Part shown: positions 21,530-33,000 of the stretch, piece after piece
Layout of the letters: every line of letters begins with the position of its first letter
Numbering within the stretch: position 1 is the first letter of the stretch
From: Sitta carolinensis
Taxonomy: Eukaryota > Chordata > Aves > Passeriformes > Sittidae
Reading direction: 5' to 3'
Assembly (NCBI GenBank): GCA_032173965.1
Contig: CM063310.1
Location: 1,735 to 65,734, forward strand
Length of the DNA: 64,000 nucleotides
Made by a program: the position numbers and the translations under genes
The notes under the pieces: generated by a model
Databases searched by the model: none
The model's input: only the letters and a program-made list of their open reading frames with translations
What the model was told of the DNA's origin: nothing

Positions 21530-22265
21530 CACTGTCTGCTCTGTCTGTCTGCTCTGTCTCCTCTGTCTGTCTGTCTGTCTGCTCTGTCCGTCCGTCTCTC
21601 TGCTGTCTGTCTGTCTGTCCGTCTGTCCGTCCGTCTCTCTGCTGTCTCTTCTGTCTGTCTGTCTGTCTCTCTCTTGCTGTCTGTCTGTCTGTCTGTCCGT
21701 CTCTCTGCTGTCTCTCTGTCTGTCTGTCCGTCCGTCTCTCTGCTGTCTCTCTGTCCGTCTGTCCGTCCGTCTCTCTGCTGTCTGTCTGTCTGTCTGTCTG
21801 TCGTCCGTCTCTCTGCTGTCTCTCTGTCTGTCTGTCTGTCCGTCGTCTCTCTGCTGTCTCTCTGTCTGTCTGTCTGTCTGTCTGTCTCTTGCTTTCTGTC
21901 TCTCTGTCTGTCTGTCCGTCCGTCTCTCTGCTGTCTCTCTGTCTGTCTGTCCGTCCGTCTCTCTGCTGTCTCTCTGTCGTCTGTCCGTCCGTCTCTCTGC
22001 TGTCTCTCTGTCTGTCTGTCTGTCCGTCCGTCTCTCTGCTGTCTCTCTGTCTGTCCGTCTGTCCGTCCGTCTCTCTGCTGTCTCTCTGTCTGTCTGTCTG
22101 TCCGTCCGTCTCTCTGCTGTCTCTCTGTCTGTCTGTCTGTCCGTCGTCTCTCTGCTGTCTCTCTGTCTGTCCGTCTGTCGTCCGTCTCTCTGCGTCTCTG
22201 TCTGTCCGTCTGTCGTCCGTCTCTCTGCTGTCTCTCTGTCTGTCTGTCTGTCCGTCCGTCTCTCC
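21530..22265. repeat. (TCTG)n/(TCCG)n pyrimidine minisatellite
   Basis: About 730 bp of TCTG/TCCG tetranucleotides organised into a higher-order unit of roughly 40-60 bp punctuated by CTCTCTGCTGTCTCT. It gives long spurious ORFs on both strands. Confidence 0.95.
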
Positions 22266-22379
22266 GCTCGCTGCCCCTGCGGGCTCCCCCGCCGCACAGG
22301 GGGCACGAGCTCCCACCCGCACTCCGGGCGCACCGGGACCCTGCGGAGGCTCCTGGCAGCCGGGGGCTGGTGTGACACA

Positions 22380-22747
22380 GAGAGGCCTCAGGGAGCCCAG
22401 GAGACCACAGCGAGGTTGTGGAACCTCTTTTGAGCAGGTGCCAACCCTGAGGGAGCTGGGCCTCACTGAACCCAGGTGCCACTGGGAGCTGCCGTGCTCC
22501 AGAGTGACCCTGCAGGGCCCTGGGGACCCAGGACAGCACCGGGACACAATGGGAACTCACAGAACCAAAAGTCCATTGCTGCACACTGGAGCCTCCTGGG
22601 ACCCAGGAGACCACTGTGAGCTTCTGGAACCTCAGGGAACCCAGGAGAGCTCTGTGAGGCTCTGGACCAACACGGCACCAAGGTTCCACTGTGACCTGAC
22701 AGAACCTCCTGGAAGCAGAGGACCGTTTTCCCCTGTGCTGGGCACAG
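22380..22747. other. No gene seen; diverged low-copy repeat
   Basis: A roughly 60-70 bp motif around CCCAGGAGACCAC...GAACCTC recurs three or four times with heavy divergence between the TCTG repeat and the CR1 copy. No exon or promoter is recognisable. Confidence 0.5.
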
Positions 22748-23268
22748 GTGAGGCCACACCTTGAGTGCTGTGTCCAGATCTGGGGCCCTCAGTTTAGGAA
22801 GGCGAGGTGTTCAAACACATCAGAGGAGGCTGGTGAGGGGCTGGGAACACGAGCCCTGTGAGGAACGGCCGAGGGAGCTGGGGTGGTTTAGCCTGGAGGG
22901 AAGGAGAGTCAGAGGTGACCTCATCACTCTCTACAGCTCCCTGACAGGTGACTGCAGCCAGGTGGGGGTGGGCTCTTCTCCCAGGCAGTAACCGAGAGTG
23001 AGAGGACACAGCCTTAAGCTGCACCAAAAGAAGATCAGGTTGGACATCAGGAGAAAATTCTTCCCTGAAAGAAGGAATCCCCTTCCCTGAAAGGGAATCA
23101 TCTGCCCAGGGAGGGGGCGAGTCGCCGTCCCTGGAGGGTTTAACAAAGCCTGGACATGGCCCTTGGGCCATGGTTTGGTTGGTGAGGAGGTGTTGGGTCA
23201 CAGGTGGGACTCCAGGATCTCAAAGGTCTTTTCCAGCCTGGTTCATTCTGGGATTGGTTCTGTGACTG
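22748..23268 (+). mobile_element. CR1 LINE fragment, 3' end (avian type)
   Basis: Starts in the GAGGCCACACCTTGAGT motif of the CR1 reverse-transcriptase end. It continues through GGAGCTGGGGTGGTTTAGCC, TTCTTCCCTGAAAG, CTGCCCAGGGAGG and AAGGTCTTTTCCAGCCTGG. It ends in the ATTCTGGGATTGGTTCTG octamer-type tail. This is the standard 5'-truncated CR1 copy of birds; internal blocks are deleted, so it is inactive. It is the best taxonomic marker in the window. Confidence 0.93.
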
Positions 23269-23689
23269 TGACCCTCTGGAATCAGCCTTGCAGGTGGATT
23301 TTCTGCTCCCTCCTGGGGTGCAGGTGGACAGTAAAGCCTGAGGGAGCCTCCCAAGTGTCCGACTGTGTCATCAGTGTGGGGGAAATCAGGGGGACCCTCT
23401 GCAGCCCCAGCCCTTCTCATCCTCCTGGTCGGCCGTGGAGCTGCTGGGACACAGGCCCTGGTGTTCCCACCCCATGCCCCAACCCATGTGGAAGTTTTGG
23501 GACACTTTGAAGACATTTGAACCCCATTCTGGGGCTGAGTGGGACAAACTGGGTGGCTCTTTAGGGTGCCCCAGTGTCATCCCCCTCCCCTGCACATTTC
23601 CAGGGGGCGTAGGAGGAGGCTTTCTCCATGGATTCTTTCCTGGGAATGCAGAAGATCCTATGTATGCCCCTTTGGGGGTTTTTTTCCCC

Positions 23690-26600
23690 CCCCTTAATGC
23701 ACCCTTTCCCCTTTTTCCCCCCCTTAAAACCCCCCCCTTCGGGGTTTTTGGGCCCCCCATTTTAAAACCCGTTCGGGGCCTTTTTTCCCCCCCTTAAAAC
23801 CCCCCGTTTGGGGGGTCTCCTTTCCCCCCCCAAAAGCCCCCGGTTTGGGGGTCCTCCCTTTTCCCCCCCCTTTTTAACCCCGGGTTGGGGGTCTTCCCTT
23901 TCCCACCTTAATACCCGGTTGGGGTCCTCCCCTTTTTAAAAGCCCCGGGTTCGGGGGTCTTCCCGTTCCCCCCCCCAAAGCCCCCCGTTGGGGGGCCGGG
24001 TTCCCCCAAAAAGCCCCCCTTGGGGGTCTCCCCGTTCCCCCTTAAAAGCCCCCATTGGGGGCCCCCTTTTTCCCCCCTTAACCCCCCTTTTTCGGGGGCT
24101 TCTTTCCCCCACCAAAACCCCGGGGTTGGGGGGCTCTCCTTTTCCCCCTTAAGCCCCCGGTTTGGGGGTCTTCCCTTTTCCCCCCTTAAACCCCCCGTTG
24201 GGGGTCTTGCCTTTCCCCCCTTAAATGCCCCCGGGGTTTCGGGTTTTTTGCTTTTCCCCCCCCCTTTAAGCCCCCGGGTTTGGGGGTCTCTCCCTTTCCC
24301 CCCCCTTAATCCCCCGTTGGGGGTCTTGCCCCCCCCTTCCCCCGGGGGGTCTTTTTTAACCCCCCCGTTTTGGGGTCTTCCCCTTCCCCCCCCTTTTTAA
24401 TGCACCCGTTCGGGGGTCTCTGCCTGTTCCCCACCCTTAAGCACCCGTTCGGGGGTCTTGCCTGTTCCCCCCTTAATGCACCCGTTCGGGGTCTCTGCCT
24501 GTTCCCCACCCTTAATGCACCCGTTCGGGGGTCTTGCTGTTCCCACCCTTAATGCACCCCGTTCGGGGGTCTCTGCTGTTCCCACCCTTAATGCACCCGA
24601 TTCGGGGTCTCTGCCTGTTCCCACCTAAGCACCGTCGGGGGTCTGCCTGTTCCCACCCTTAATGCACCCCGATTCGGGGGTCTTGCTGTTCCCACCCTTA
24701 ATGCACCCCGTTCGGGGTCTCTGCCTGTTCCCCACCTTAATGCACCCCGTTCGGGGGTCTCTGCCTGTTCCCACCCTTAATGCACCCGTTCGGGGGTCTT
24801 GCCTGTTCCCCACCTTAAGCACCCGTTCGGGGGTCTCTGCCTGTTCCCCACCTTAAGCACCCGTTCGGGGGTCTCTGCTGTTCCCACCCTTAAGCACCCC
24901 GATTCGGGGGTCTCTGCTGTTCCCACCCTTAAGCACCCGTTCGGGGGTCTCTGCTGTTCCCCACCTAATGCACCCCGTTCGGGGTCTCTGCTGTTCCCCA
25001 CCCTTAATGCACCCGATTCGGGGGTCTCTGCCTGTTCCCACCCTTAATGCACCCGATTCGGGGGTCTTGCCTGTTCCCACCTTAATGCACCCGTTCGGGG
25101 GTCTCTGCTGTTCCCCACCCTTAATGCACCCCGATTCGGGGGTCTCTGGCTGTTCCCACCTTAATGCACCCGTTCGGGGTCTCTGCTGTTCCCCACCTTA
25201 ATGCACCCGATTCGGGGGTCTCTGCCTGTTCCCACCTTAATGCACCCCGATTCGGGGGTCTCTGCCTGTTCCCACCCTTAATGCACCCGATTCGGGGGGT
25301 CTCTGCTGTTCCCCCCTTAATGCACCCGATTCGGGGGTCTTGCTGTTCCCACCTTAATGCACCCGATTCGGGGGTTCTGCTGTTCCCACCCTTAATGCAC
25401 CCCGGTTCGGGGGTCTTGCTGTTCCCCCACCTTAATGCACCCGTTCGGGGGTCTTGCTGTTCCCCCCTTAATGACCCGTTCGGGGGTCTCTGCTGTTCCC
25501 ACCTTAATGCACCCCGTTCGGGGGTCTCTGCTGTTCCCACTTAATGCACCCGATTCGGGGGTCTCTGCTGTTCCCACTTAATGCACCCGTTCGGGGGTCT
25601 TGCTGTTCCCACCTTAAAGCACCCGTTCGGGGGTTCTGCTGTTCCCACCTTAATGCACCCGGATTCGGGGGGTCTCTGCTGTTCCCACTTAATGCACCCG
25701 GTTCGGGGGTCTCTGCTGTCCCCACCTTAATGCACCGTTCGGGGGTCTCTGCTGTTCCACCTTAATGCACCGTTCGGGGGTCTGCTGTTCCCCCTTAATG
25801 CACCCGTTCGGGGGTTCTCTGTTCCCACTTAAGCACCCGATTCGGGGGTCTTGCATGTTCCACCTTAATGCACCCGTTCGGGGGTCTTGCTGTTCCCACC
25901 TTAATGCACCCGATTCGGGGGTCTTGCTGTTCCCACCTTAAGCCCCGTTCGGGGGTTTGCTGTTCCCACCTTAATGCCCGTTCGGGGGTCTCTGCTGTTC
26001 CCCACCCTTATAGCACCGGTTCGGGGGTCTTGCTGTTCCCACCTTAATGCACCCGATTGGGGGTCTTGCTGTTCCCACCTTAATGCACCCGTTCGGGGGT
26101 CTCTGCTGTTCCCACCTTATGCACCGGTTCGGGGGTTTGCTTCCCCCTTAATCACCCGATTCGGGGGTCTCTGCTGTTCCCACCCTTATGCACCCGATTC
26201 GGGGGTCTCTTCTGTTCCCACCTTAATGACCCGTTCGGGGGTCTTGCTGTTCCCACCTTAATGCACCGGTTCGGGGGTTTGCTGTTCCCCCTTAAGCACC
26301 CGTTCGGGGGTCTTGCTGTTCCCACCTTAATGCACCCGTTCGGGGGTTCTGTGTTCCCACTTAATGCACCCGTTCGGGGGTCTCTGCTGTTCCCACCTTA
26401 ATGCACCGATTCGGGGTCTCCTGTTCCCACTTAATGCACCCGGTTCGGGGGTCTTGCTGTTTCCACCTTAATGCACCCGATTGGGGGTCTCTGCTGTTCC
26501 CACCTTAATGCACCGGTTCGGGGGTCTCTGCTGTTCCCACCTTAATGCACCCGTTCGGGGGTCTCTGCTGTTCCCACCTTAATGCACCCGATTCGGGGGT

Positions 26601-29600
26601 CTCTGCCTGTTCCCACCTTAATGCACCCGATTCGGGGGTTCTTGCTGTTCCCACCTTAATGCCCCCGATTCGGGGGTCTTGCTGTTCCCACCTTAATGCA
26701 CCGGTTCGGGGGTCTTGCTGTTCCCACCTTAATGCACCCGTTCGGGGGTCTCTGCTGTTCCCCACCTTAATGCACCCGTTCGGGGGTCTCTGCTGTTCCA
26801 CCTTAATGCACCCGATTCGGGGGTCTCTGCTGTTCCCCACTTAATGCACCCGATTCGGGGGTCTCTGCCTGTTCCCACTTAATGCACCGGTTCGGGGGTT
26901 CTGCTGTTCCCACCTTAAAGCACCCCGTTCGGGGGTCTTGCTGTTCCACCTTAATGCACCCGATTCGGGGGTCTCTGCTGTTCCACCTTAATGCACCGAT
27001 TCGGGGGTCTCTGCTGTTCCCACCTTAATGCACCGATTCGGGGGTCTCTGCTGTTCCACCTTAATGACCCGATTCGGGGGTCTTGCTGTTCCCACTTAAA
27101 GCCCGTTGGGGGTTCTGCTGTTCCCCACCTTAATGCACCCGTTCGGGGGTCTCTGCTGTTCCCACCTTAATGCACCGATTCGGGGGTCTTGCTGTTCCCA
27201 CCTTAATGCACCCGATTCGGGGGTCTTGCTGTTCCCACCTTAATGCACCCGTTCGGGGGTCTCTGCTGTTCCACCCTTAATGCACCCGATTCGGGGGTCT
27301 CTGCTGTTCCCCACCTTAATGCACCCGATTCGGGGGTCTCTGCTGTTCCCACCTTAATGCACCGTTCGGGGGTCTCTGCTGTTCCCACCTTAATGCACCG
27401 GTTCGGGGGTCTTGCTGTTCCACCTTAATGCACCGATTCGGGGGTCTTGCTGTTCCCACCTTAATGCACCGTTCGGGGGTCTTCGCTGTTCCACCTTAAG
27501 CCCGTTCGGGGGTCTTGACTGTTCCCACTTAAGCACCGATTCGGGGGTCTCTGCTGTTCCCACCTTAATGCACCCGATTCGGGGGTCTCTGCCTGTTCCC
27601 ACCTTAATGCCCCGTTCGGGGGTTCTGCTGTTCCCACCTTAATGCACCCGGATTCGGGGGTCTTGCTGTTCCCACCTTAATGCACCGATTCGGGGTCTTG
27701 CTGTTCCACTTAATGCACCGTTCGGGGGTCTTGCCTGTTCCCACCTTAATGCACCCGTTCGGGGGTCTCTGCTGTTCCCACCTTAATGCACCCGATTCGG
27801 GGGTCTTGCTGTTCCCACCTTAATGTCACCCGTTGGGGGTTCTGCTGTTCCCACCTTAATGCACCCGTTCGGGGGTCTTGCTGTTCCCACCTTAATGCAC
27901 CCGTTCGGGGGTCTCTGTGTTCCACCTTAATGCACCCGATTCGGGGGTTTGCTGTTCCCACCTTAATGCACCCGGTTCGGGGGTCTCTGCTGTTCCCACT
28001 TAATGCACCCGATTCGGGGGTCTCTGCTGTTCCCACCTTAATGCACCCGTTCGGGGGTCTTGCTGTTCCCACCTTAATGCACCCGTTCGGGGGTCTCTGC
28101 TGTTCCACCCTTAATGCACCCGTTCGGGGGTCTCTGCCTGTTCCCACCTTAATGACCCCGGTTCGGGGGTCTTGCTGTTCCCACCTTAATGCACCCGGTT
28201 CGGGGGTCTCTGCCTGTTCCACCCTTAATGCACCCGATTCGGGGGTCTCTGCTGTTCCCACCTTATGCACCCGTTCGGGGGTCTTGCTGTTCCCCTTAAT
28301 GCACCCGATTCGGGGGTCTTGCCTGTTCCCACCTTAATGCACCGGATTGGGGTCTCTGCTGTTCCACCTTAATGCACCGATTCGGGGGTTCTGCTGTTCC
28401 CACCTTAATGCACCGGTTCGGGGGTCTCTGCTGTTCCACCCTTAATGCACCCGATTCGGGGGTCTCTGCTGTTCCCCTTAATGCACCGTTCGGGGGTTCT
28501 GCTGTTCCCCACCTTAATGCACCCGATTCGGGGGTCTCTGCTGTTCCCACCTTAATGCACCCGTTTCGGGGGTCTTGCTGTTCCCACCTTAATGACCCGT
28601 TTCGGGGGGTCTTGCTGTTCCACCTTAATGCACCGGTTCGGGGGTCTTGCTGTTCCCACCTTAATGCACCGTTGGGGGTTTGCTGTTCCACCTTAATGCA
28701 CCCGATTCGGGGGTCTTGCCTGTTCCCACCTTAATGCACCGTTCGGGGGTCTCTGCTGTTCCCCTTAATGCACCGTTCGGGGGTCTCTGCTGTTCCCACT
28801 TAATGCACCGATTCGGGGGTCTTGCTGTTCCCACTTAATGCACCCGTTCGGGGGTTTGCTGTTCCCACTTAATGCACCCGGATTCGGGGGTCTTGCTGTT
28901 CCCACCTTAATGCACCGATTCGGGGGTCTCTGCTGTTCCCACTTAATGCACCCGATTCGGGGGTCTTGCTGTTCCCTTAATGCACCGATTCGGGGGTCTT
29001 GCTGTTCCCACCTTAATGCACCGTTCGGGGGTTTGCTGTTCCACCTTAATGACCGATTCGGGGGTCTCTGCTGTTCCACCTTAATGCACCCGATTGGGGG
29101 TTCTGCCTGTTCCCACCTTAATGCACCCGTTCGGGGGTTCTGCTGTTCCCACCTTAATGCACCCGTTCGGGGGTCTCTGCTGTTCCCACCTTAATGCACC
29201 CGTTGGGGGTCTTGCTGTTCCACTTAATGCACCGTTTCGGGGGTCTCTGCTGTTCCCCCTTAATGCACCGATTCGGGGGTCTTGCTCTGTTCCCACCTTA
29301 AAGCACCCGTTCGGGGGTCTTGCTGTTCCACCTTAATGCACCGATTCGGGGTCTTGCTGTTCCACCTTATGCACGCGCGGTATACGTGGGGGTCTTGCCT
29401 GTTCCACTTAATGACCGTTCGGGGTCTTGCTGTTCCACCTTAATGCACCCGGTTCGGGGGTCTCTGCTGTTCCCACCTTAATGCACCCGGTTCGGGGGTC
29501 TTGCTGTTCCCACCTTAATGCACCGTTCGGGGGTCTTGCTGTTCCCCCTTAATGCACCCGATTCGGGGTCTCTGCTGTTCCCACCTTAATGCACCGATTC

Positions 29601-29989
29601 GGGGGTCTCTGCTGTTCCCACTTAATGCACCGTTCGGGGTCTGCTGTTCCCCCTTAATGCACCGGTTCGGGGTTCTCTGTTCCCACTTAATGCACCCGTT
29701 CGGGGGTCTTGCCTGTTTCCCACCTTAATGCACCGTTCGGGGGTCTTGCTGTTCCCACCTTAATGCACCGGTTCGGGGGTCTCTGCTGTTCCCCCCTTAA
29801 TGCACCCCAGTTCGGGGGTCCTTGCCTGGTTCCCCCTTAAAGCCCGTTCGGGGTCTGTCTGTTCCCCCTTAATGCACCCGATTCGGGGGTTCTGCTGTTC
29901 CCACTTATGACCCGATTCGGGGTCTTGCCTGTTCCCCCTTAATGCCCCGATTCGGGGGTTCCTTACTTGTTCCCCTTAATGCACCCCAT
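23690..29989. repeat. Satellite array of ~37-bp units with a dyad core
   Basis: From about 24390 the unit is near 37 bp and reads TTAATGCACCCGTTCGGGGG followed by TCTCTGCTGTTCCCACC, roughly 150 copies. From 23690 to 24390 there are more degenerate units. Unit variants all keep a short dyad (CCCG-TT-CGGG or CCCGA-T-TCGGG). Many units differ by single-base drop-outs. The array ends directly at an assembly gap, so its true length is unknown. No coding gene lies within it. Confidence 0.96.
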
Positions 29990-30089
29990 NNNNNNNNNNN
30001 NNNNNNNNNNNNNNNNNNNNNNNNNNNNNNNNNNNNNNNNNNNNNNNNNNNNNNNNNNNNNNNNNNNNNNNNNNNNNNNNNNNNNNNNN
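29990..30089. other. Assembly gap of 100 N
   Basis: Exactly 100 N between the satellite array and SLC35A2. The first exon or exons of SLC35A2 are expected inside the missing sequence. Confidence 0.99.
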
Positions 30090-33000
30090 TGCTGCTGATC
30101 CAGCACCGCGGTGAGCCGGGGGACACGGGGACATCGGGGACTTGGGGACATCGGGGACATGGGGGACATGGGGTCTGTGCCTGCTGCTGCTGCTGATCCA
30201 GCACCGCGGTGAGCCGGGGGACACGGGGACATGTGGCCATTGGGGACAGGGACACACCTGGTGCTGTCTCCTCCTGCATCTCTGAGATGAGCGTGGGATG
30301 GGGGAATGAGGGGCACAGAGGGGACTTCCCGTGATGGGGACACGGGAGGACACGGAGTACAGGAGGGGACGTTGGAGGGATGAAGGTGACGAGTGGCAGA
30401 GACGTGGGGGACACGAGGGGACATGGTGGGGACCCTGGGGGTGACAGCAATGGAGGGGCCGTGGCCAGCCCCTGTCCCTGAGCCCTGTCCCCTCAGGCAG
30501 TGTCCGGCAGACGGCGGTGACGCTGCACGAGGCCGTGGTGGGACAGTTTGGGGACACGCTGCGCCTGGCTGTCCCCTCCCTCATCTACACCCTGCAGAAC
30601 AACCTGCAGTACGTGGCCATCTCCAACCTGCCCGCGGCCACCTTCCAGGTGGGACACAGGGACAGGTGGCACGTGGGCACCGCGGGCTCACATGGGGATG
30701 TGTGATGACCTCAGGGACCTTGGGGACCGTGGTGGTGTCCCTGTGACAGTCACGGTGTCCCTGTGACAGTGTCCAGGGTCCCTGTCCCAGCGTCTGTGTC
30801 ACTGTGACCCCATGCCCACATCCCTGTTCCCACACCTGGGTCTGTGTCCCCCAGGTGACCCTGTTCTCATCCCTGTCCCCAGGTGACCCTTGTCCCTGTC
30901 CCCATAGCTGTCCCTGTCCCCACGTGTCCCTGTTCCTGTGTGACTGCGTCCCCATCCCGCAGGTGACCCTGTCCCTGCTGTCCCTGCAAGTGACCCTGTC
31001 CCACGGCTTTCCCTATCCCCATGTGATTGTGTCCCTGTCCCACAGGTAACCCTGTCCCAGGTGTCCTTGCCCTCCACATGTCCCTGTCCCTGTGTGACCG
31101 CGTCCCCATCCTGCAGGTGACCCTGTCCGTGCAGGTGACCCTGTCCCCGCAGGTGACCCTGTCCCTGCAGTCCCCGCAGGTGACCCTGTCCCCGCAGGTG
31201 ACCCTGTCCCTGCAGTCCCTGCAGGTGACCCTGTCCCCGCAGGTGACCCTGTCCCTGCAGGTGACCCTGTCCCTGCAGTCCCCGCAGGTGACCCTGTCCC
31301 CTGCAGTCCCTGCAGGTGACCCTGTCCCCGCAGGTGACCCTGTCCCTGCAGTCCCCGCAGGTGACCCTGTCCCTGCAGGTGACCCTGTCCCCGCAGGTGA
31401 CCCTGTCCCTGCAGTCCCTGCAGGTGACCCTGTCCCCGCAGGTGACCCTGTCCCTGCAGTCCCGCAGGTGACCCTGTCCCTGCAGTCCCCGCAGGTGACC
31501 CTGTCCCTGCAGGTGACCCTGTCCCCACAGGTGACCCTGTCCCCGCAGTCCCGCAGGTGACCCTGTCCGTGCAGGTGACCCTGTCCCCGCAGGTGACCCT
31601 GTCCCTGCAGTCCCCGCAGGTGACCCTGTCCCTGCAGGTGACCCTGTCCCCGCAGGTGACCCTGTCCCTGCAGGTGACCCTGTCCCTGCAGTCCCCGCAG
31701 GTGACCCTGTCCCCGCAGGTGACCCTGTCCCTGCAGTCCCTGCAGGTGACCCTGTCCCTGCAGGTGACCCTGTCCCCGCAGGTGACCCTGTCCTGCAGTC
31801 CCCGCAGGTGACCCTGTTCCCCGCAGGTGACCCTGTCCGTGCAGGTGACCCTGTCCCCGCAGGTGACCCTGTCCCTGCAGTCCCCGCAGGTGACCCTGTC
31901 CCCGCAGGTGACCCTGTCCCCGCAGTCCCCGCGGTCCCCGTGTGCCCCCGCCCCAGGTGACCGTCCCGCTGTCCCCGCAGGTGACGTACCAGCTGAAGAT
32001 CCTGACCACGGCGCTGTTCTCGGTGCTGCTGCTGGGCACGGCGCTGTCGCGGCTGCAGTGGCTGTCGCTGGCGCTGCTCTTCGCGGGCGTGGCGCTGGTG
32101 CAGGCGGAGCAGGCGCGGGCCGTGCCGGCGGCCGCGGCGCTGGCGCCGTCCCCGGGCCCCGAGGGGCCGGCGCAGAGCTACGCCGTGGGGCTGGCGGCCG
32201 TGGCCGCCTCCTGCCTGTCCTCGGGCTTCGCCGGCGTCTACTTCGAGCGGCTGCTGAAGCGCTCGGGCGGCTCCATCTGGGTGCGCAACGTGCAGCTGGG
32301 CGCCGTGGGCACGGCCGTGGGGCTGGGCGCCATGCTGGCCGCCGAGGGCCCGGCCGTGGCCGCGCTCGGCTTCTTCTACGGCTACAACGGCGCCGTGTGG
32401 GCCGTGGTGGTCAACCAGGCGGCCGGGGGGCTGCTGGTTGCCGTGGTGGTCCGCTACGCCGACAACATCCTCAAGGGCTTCGCCACGGCGCTCTCCATCC
32501 TGGCCTCCACGGCCGCCTCCGCGCACCTGTTCGGGTTCCGGCCGCGCGCGCCCTTCCTGGCCGGCACCGCCATGGTCCTGGCCGCCGTGGTGCTCTACGG
32601 GCGGCCCCGCGGCCGCAGCCAGGACAGCGGCAAGTCAGTGGGGCCGTAGGGCCGGGGACAGCCCGGGACGGGCCGGGGACAGCCCGGGGACAGCCCGGGA
32701 CCGGGCCGGGGACAGCCCGGGGACAGCCCGGGAATGGGCCTGGCCCGCCGGGGAGGGGAGGGCACGGGGGGCCGTGAGCGGGGGAGGGGACCCAGGTGTG
32801 GGGTAGCAGGTGTGGGGCAGCAGGTGTGGGGCAGGTGTGGGGACCCAGGTGTGGGGCCAGCAGGTGTGGGGACCCAGGTGTGGGGTCAGCAAGTGTGGGG
32901 ACCCAGGTGTGGGGACCCAGGTGGGGTCAGCGGTGTGGGGACCCAGGTGAGGGGCCAGCAGGTGTGGGGCCACAGGTGTGGGGTCAGCAGGTGTGGGGTC

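Noticed and set aside
29370..29400. Odd satellite unit containing GCGCGGTATACGTG as an inserted element
   Set aside because: A single aberrant ~15-bp stretch in one unit; too short to interpret and could be a sequencing error.
23690..29989. CRISPR-like regular repeats
   Set aside because: Units are head-to-tail with no unique spacers, in a vertebrate intron-rich context; it is a satellite.
24390..29989. GGTTCG in satellite units as a tRNA B box
   Set aside because: No A box, no cloverleaf and no terminator; resemblance limited to six bases.
30497..32649. SLC35A3
   Set aside because: [25 protein letters not shown] and [13 protein letters not shown] match SLC35A2; SLC35A3 differs at these positions.
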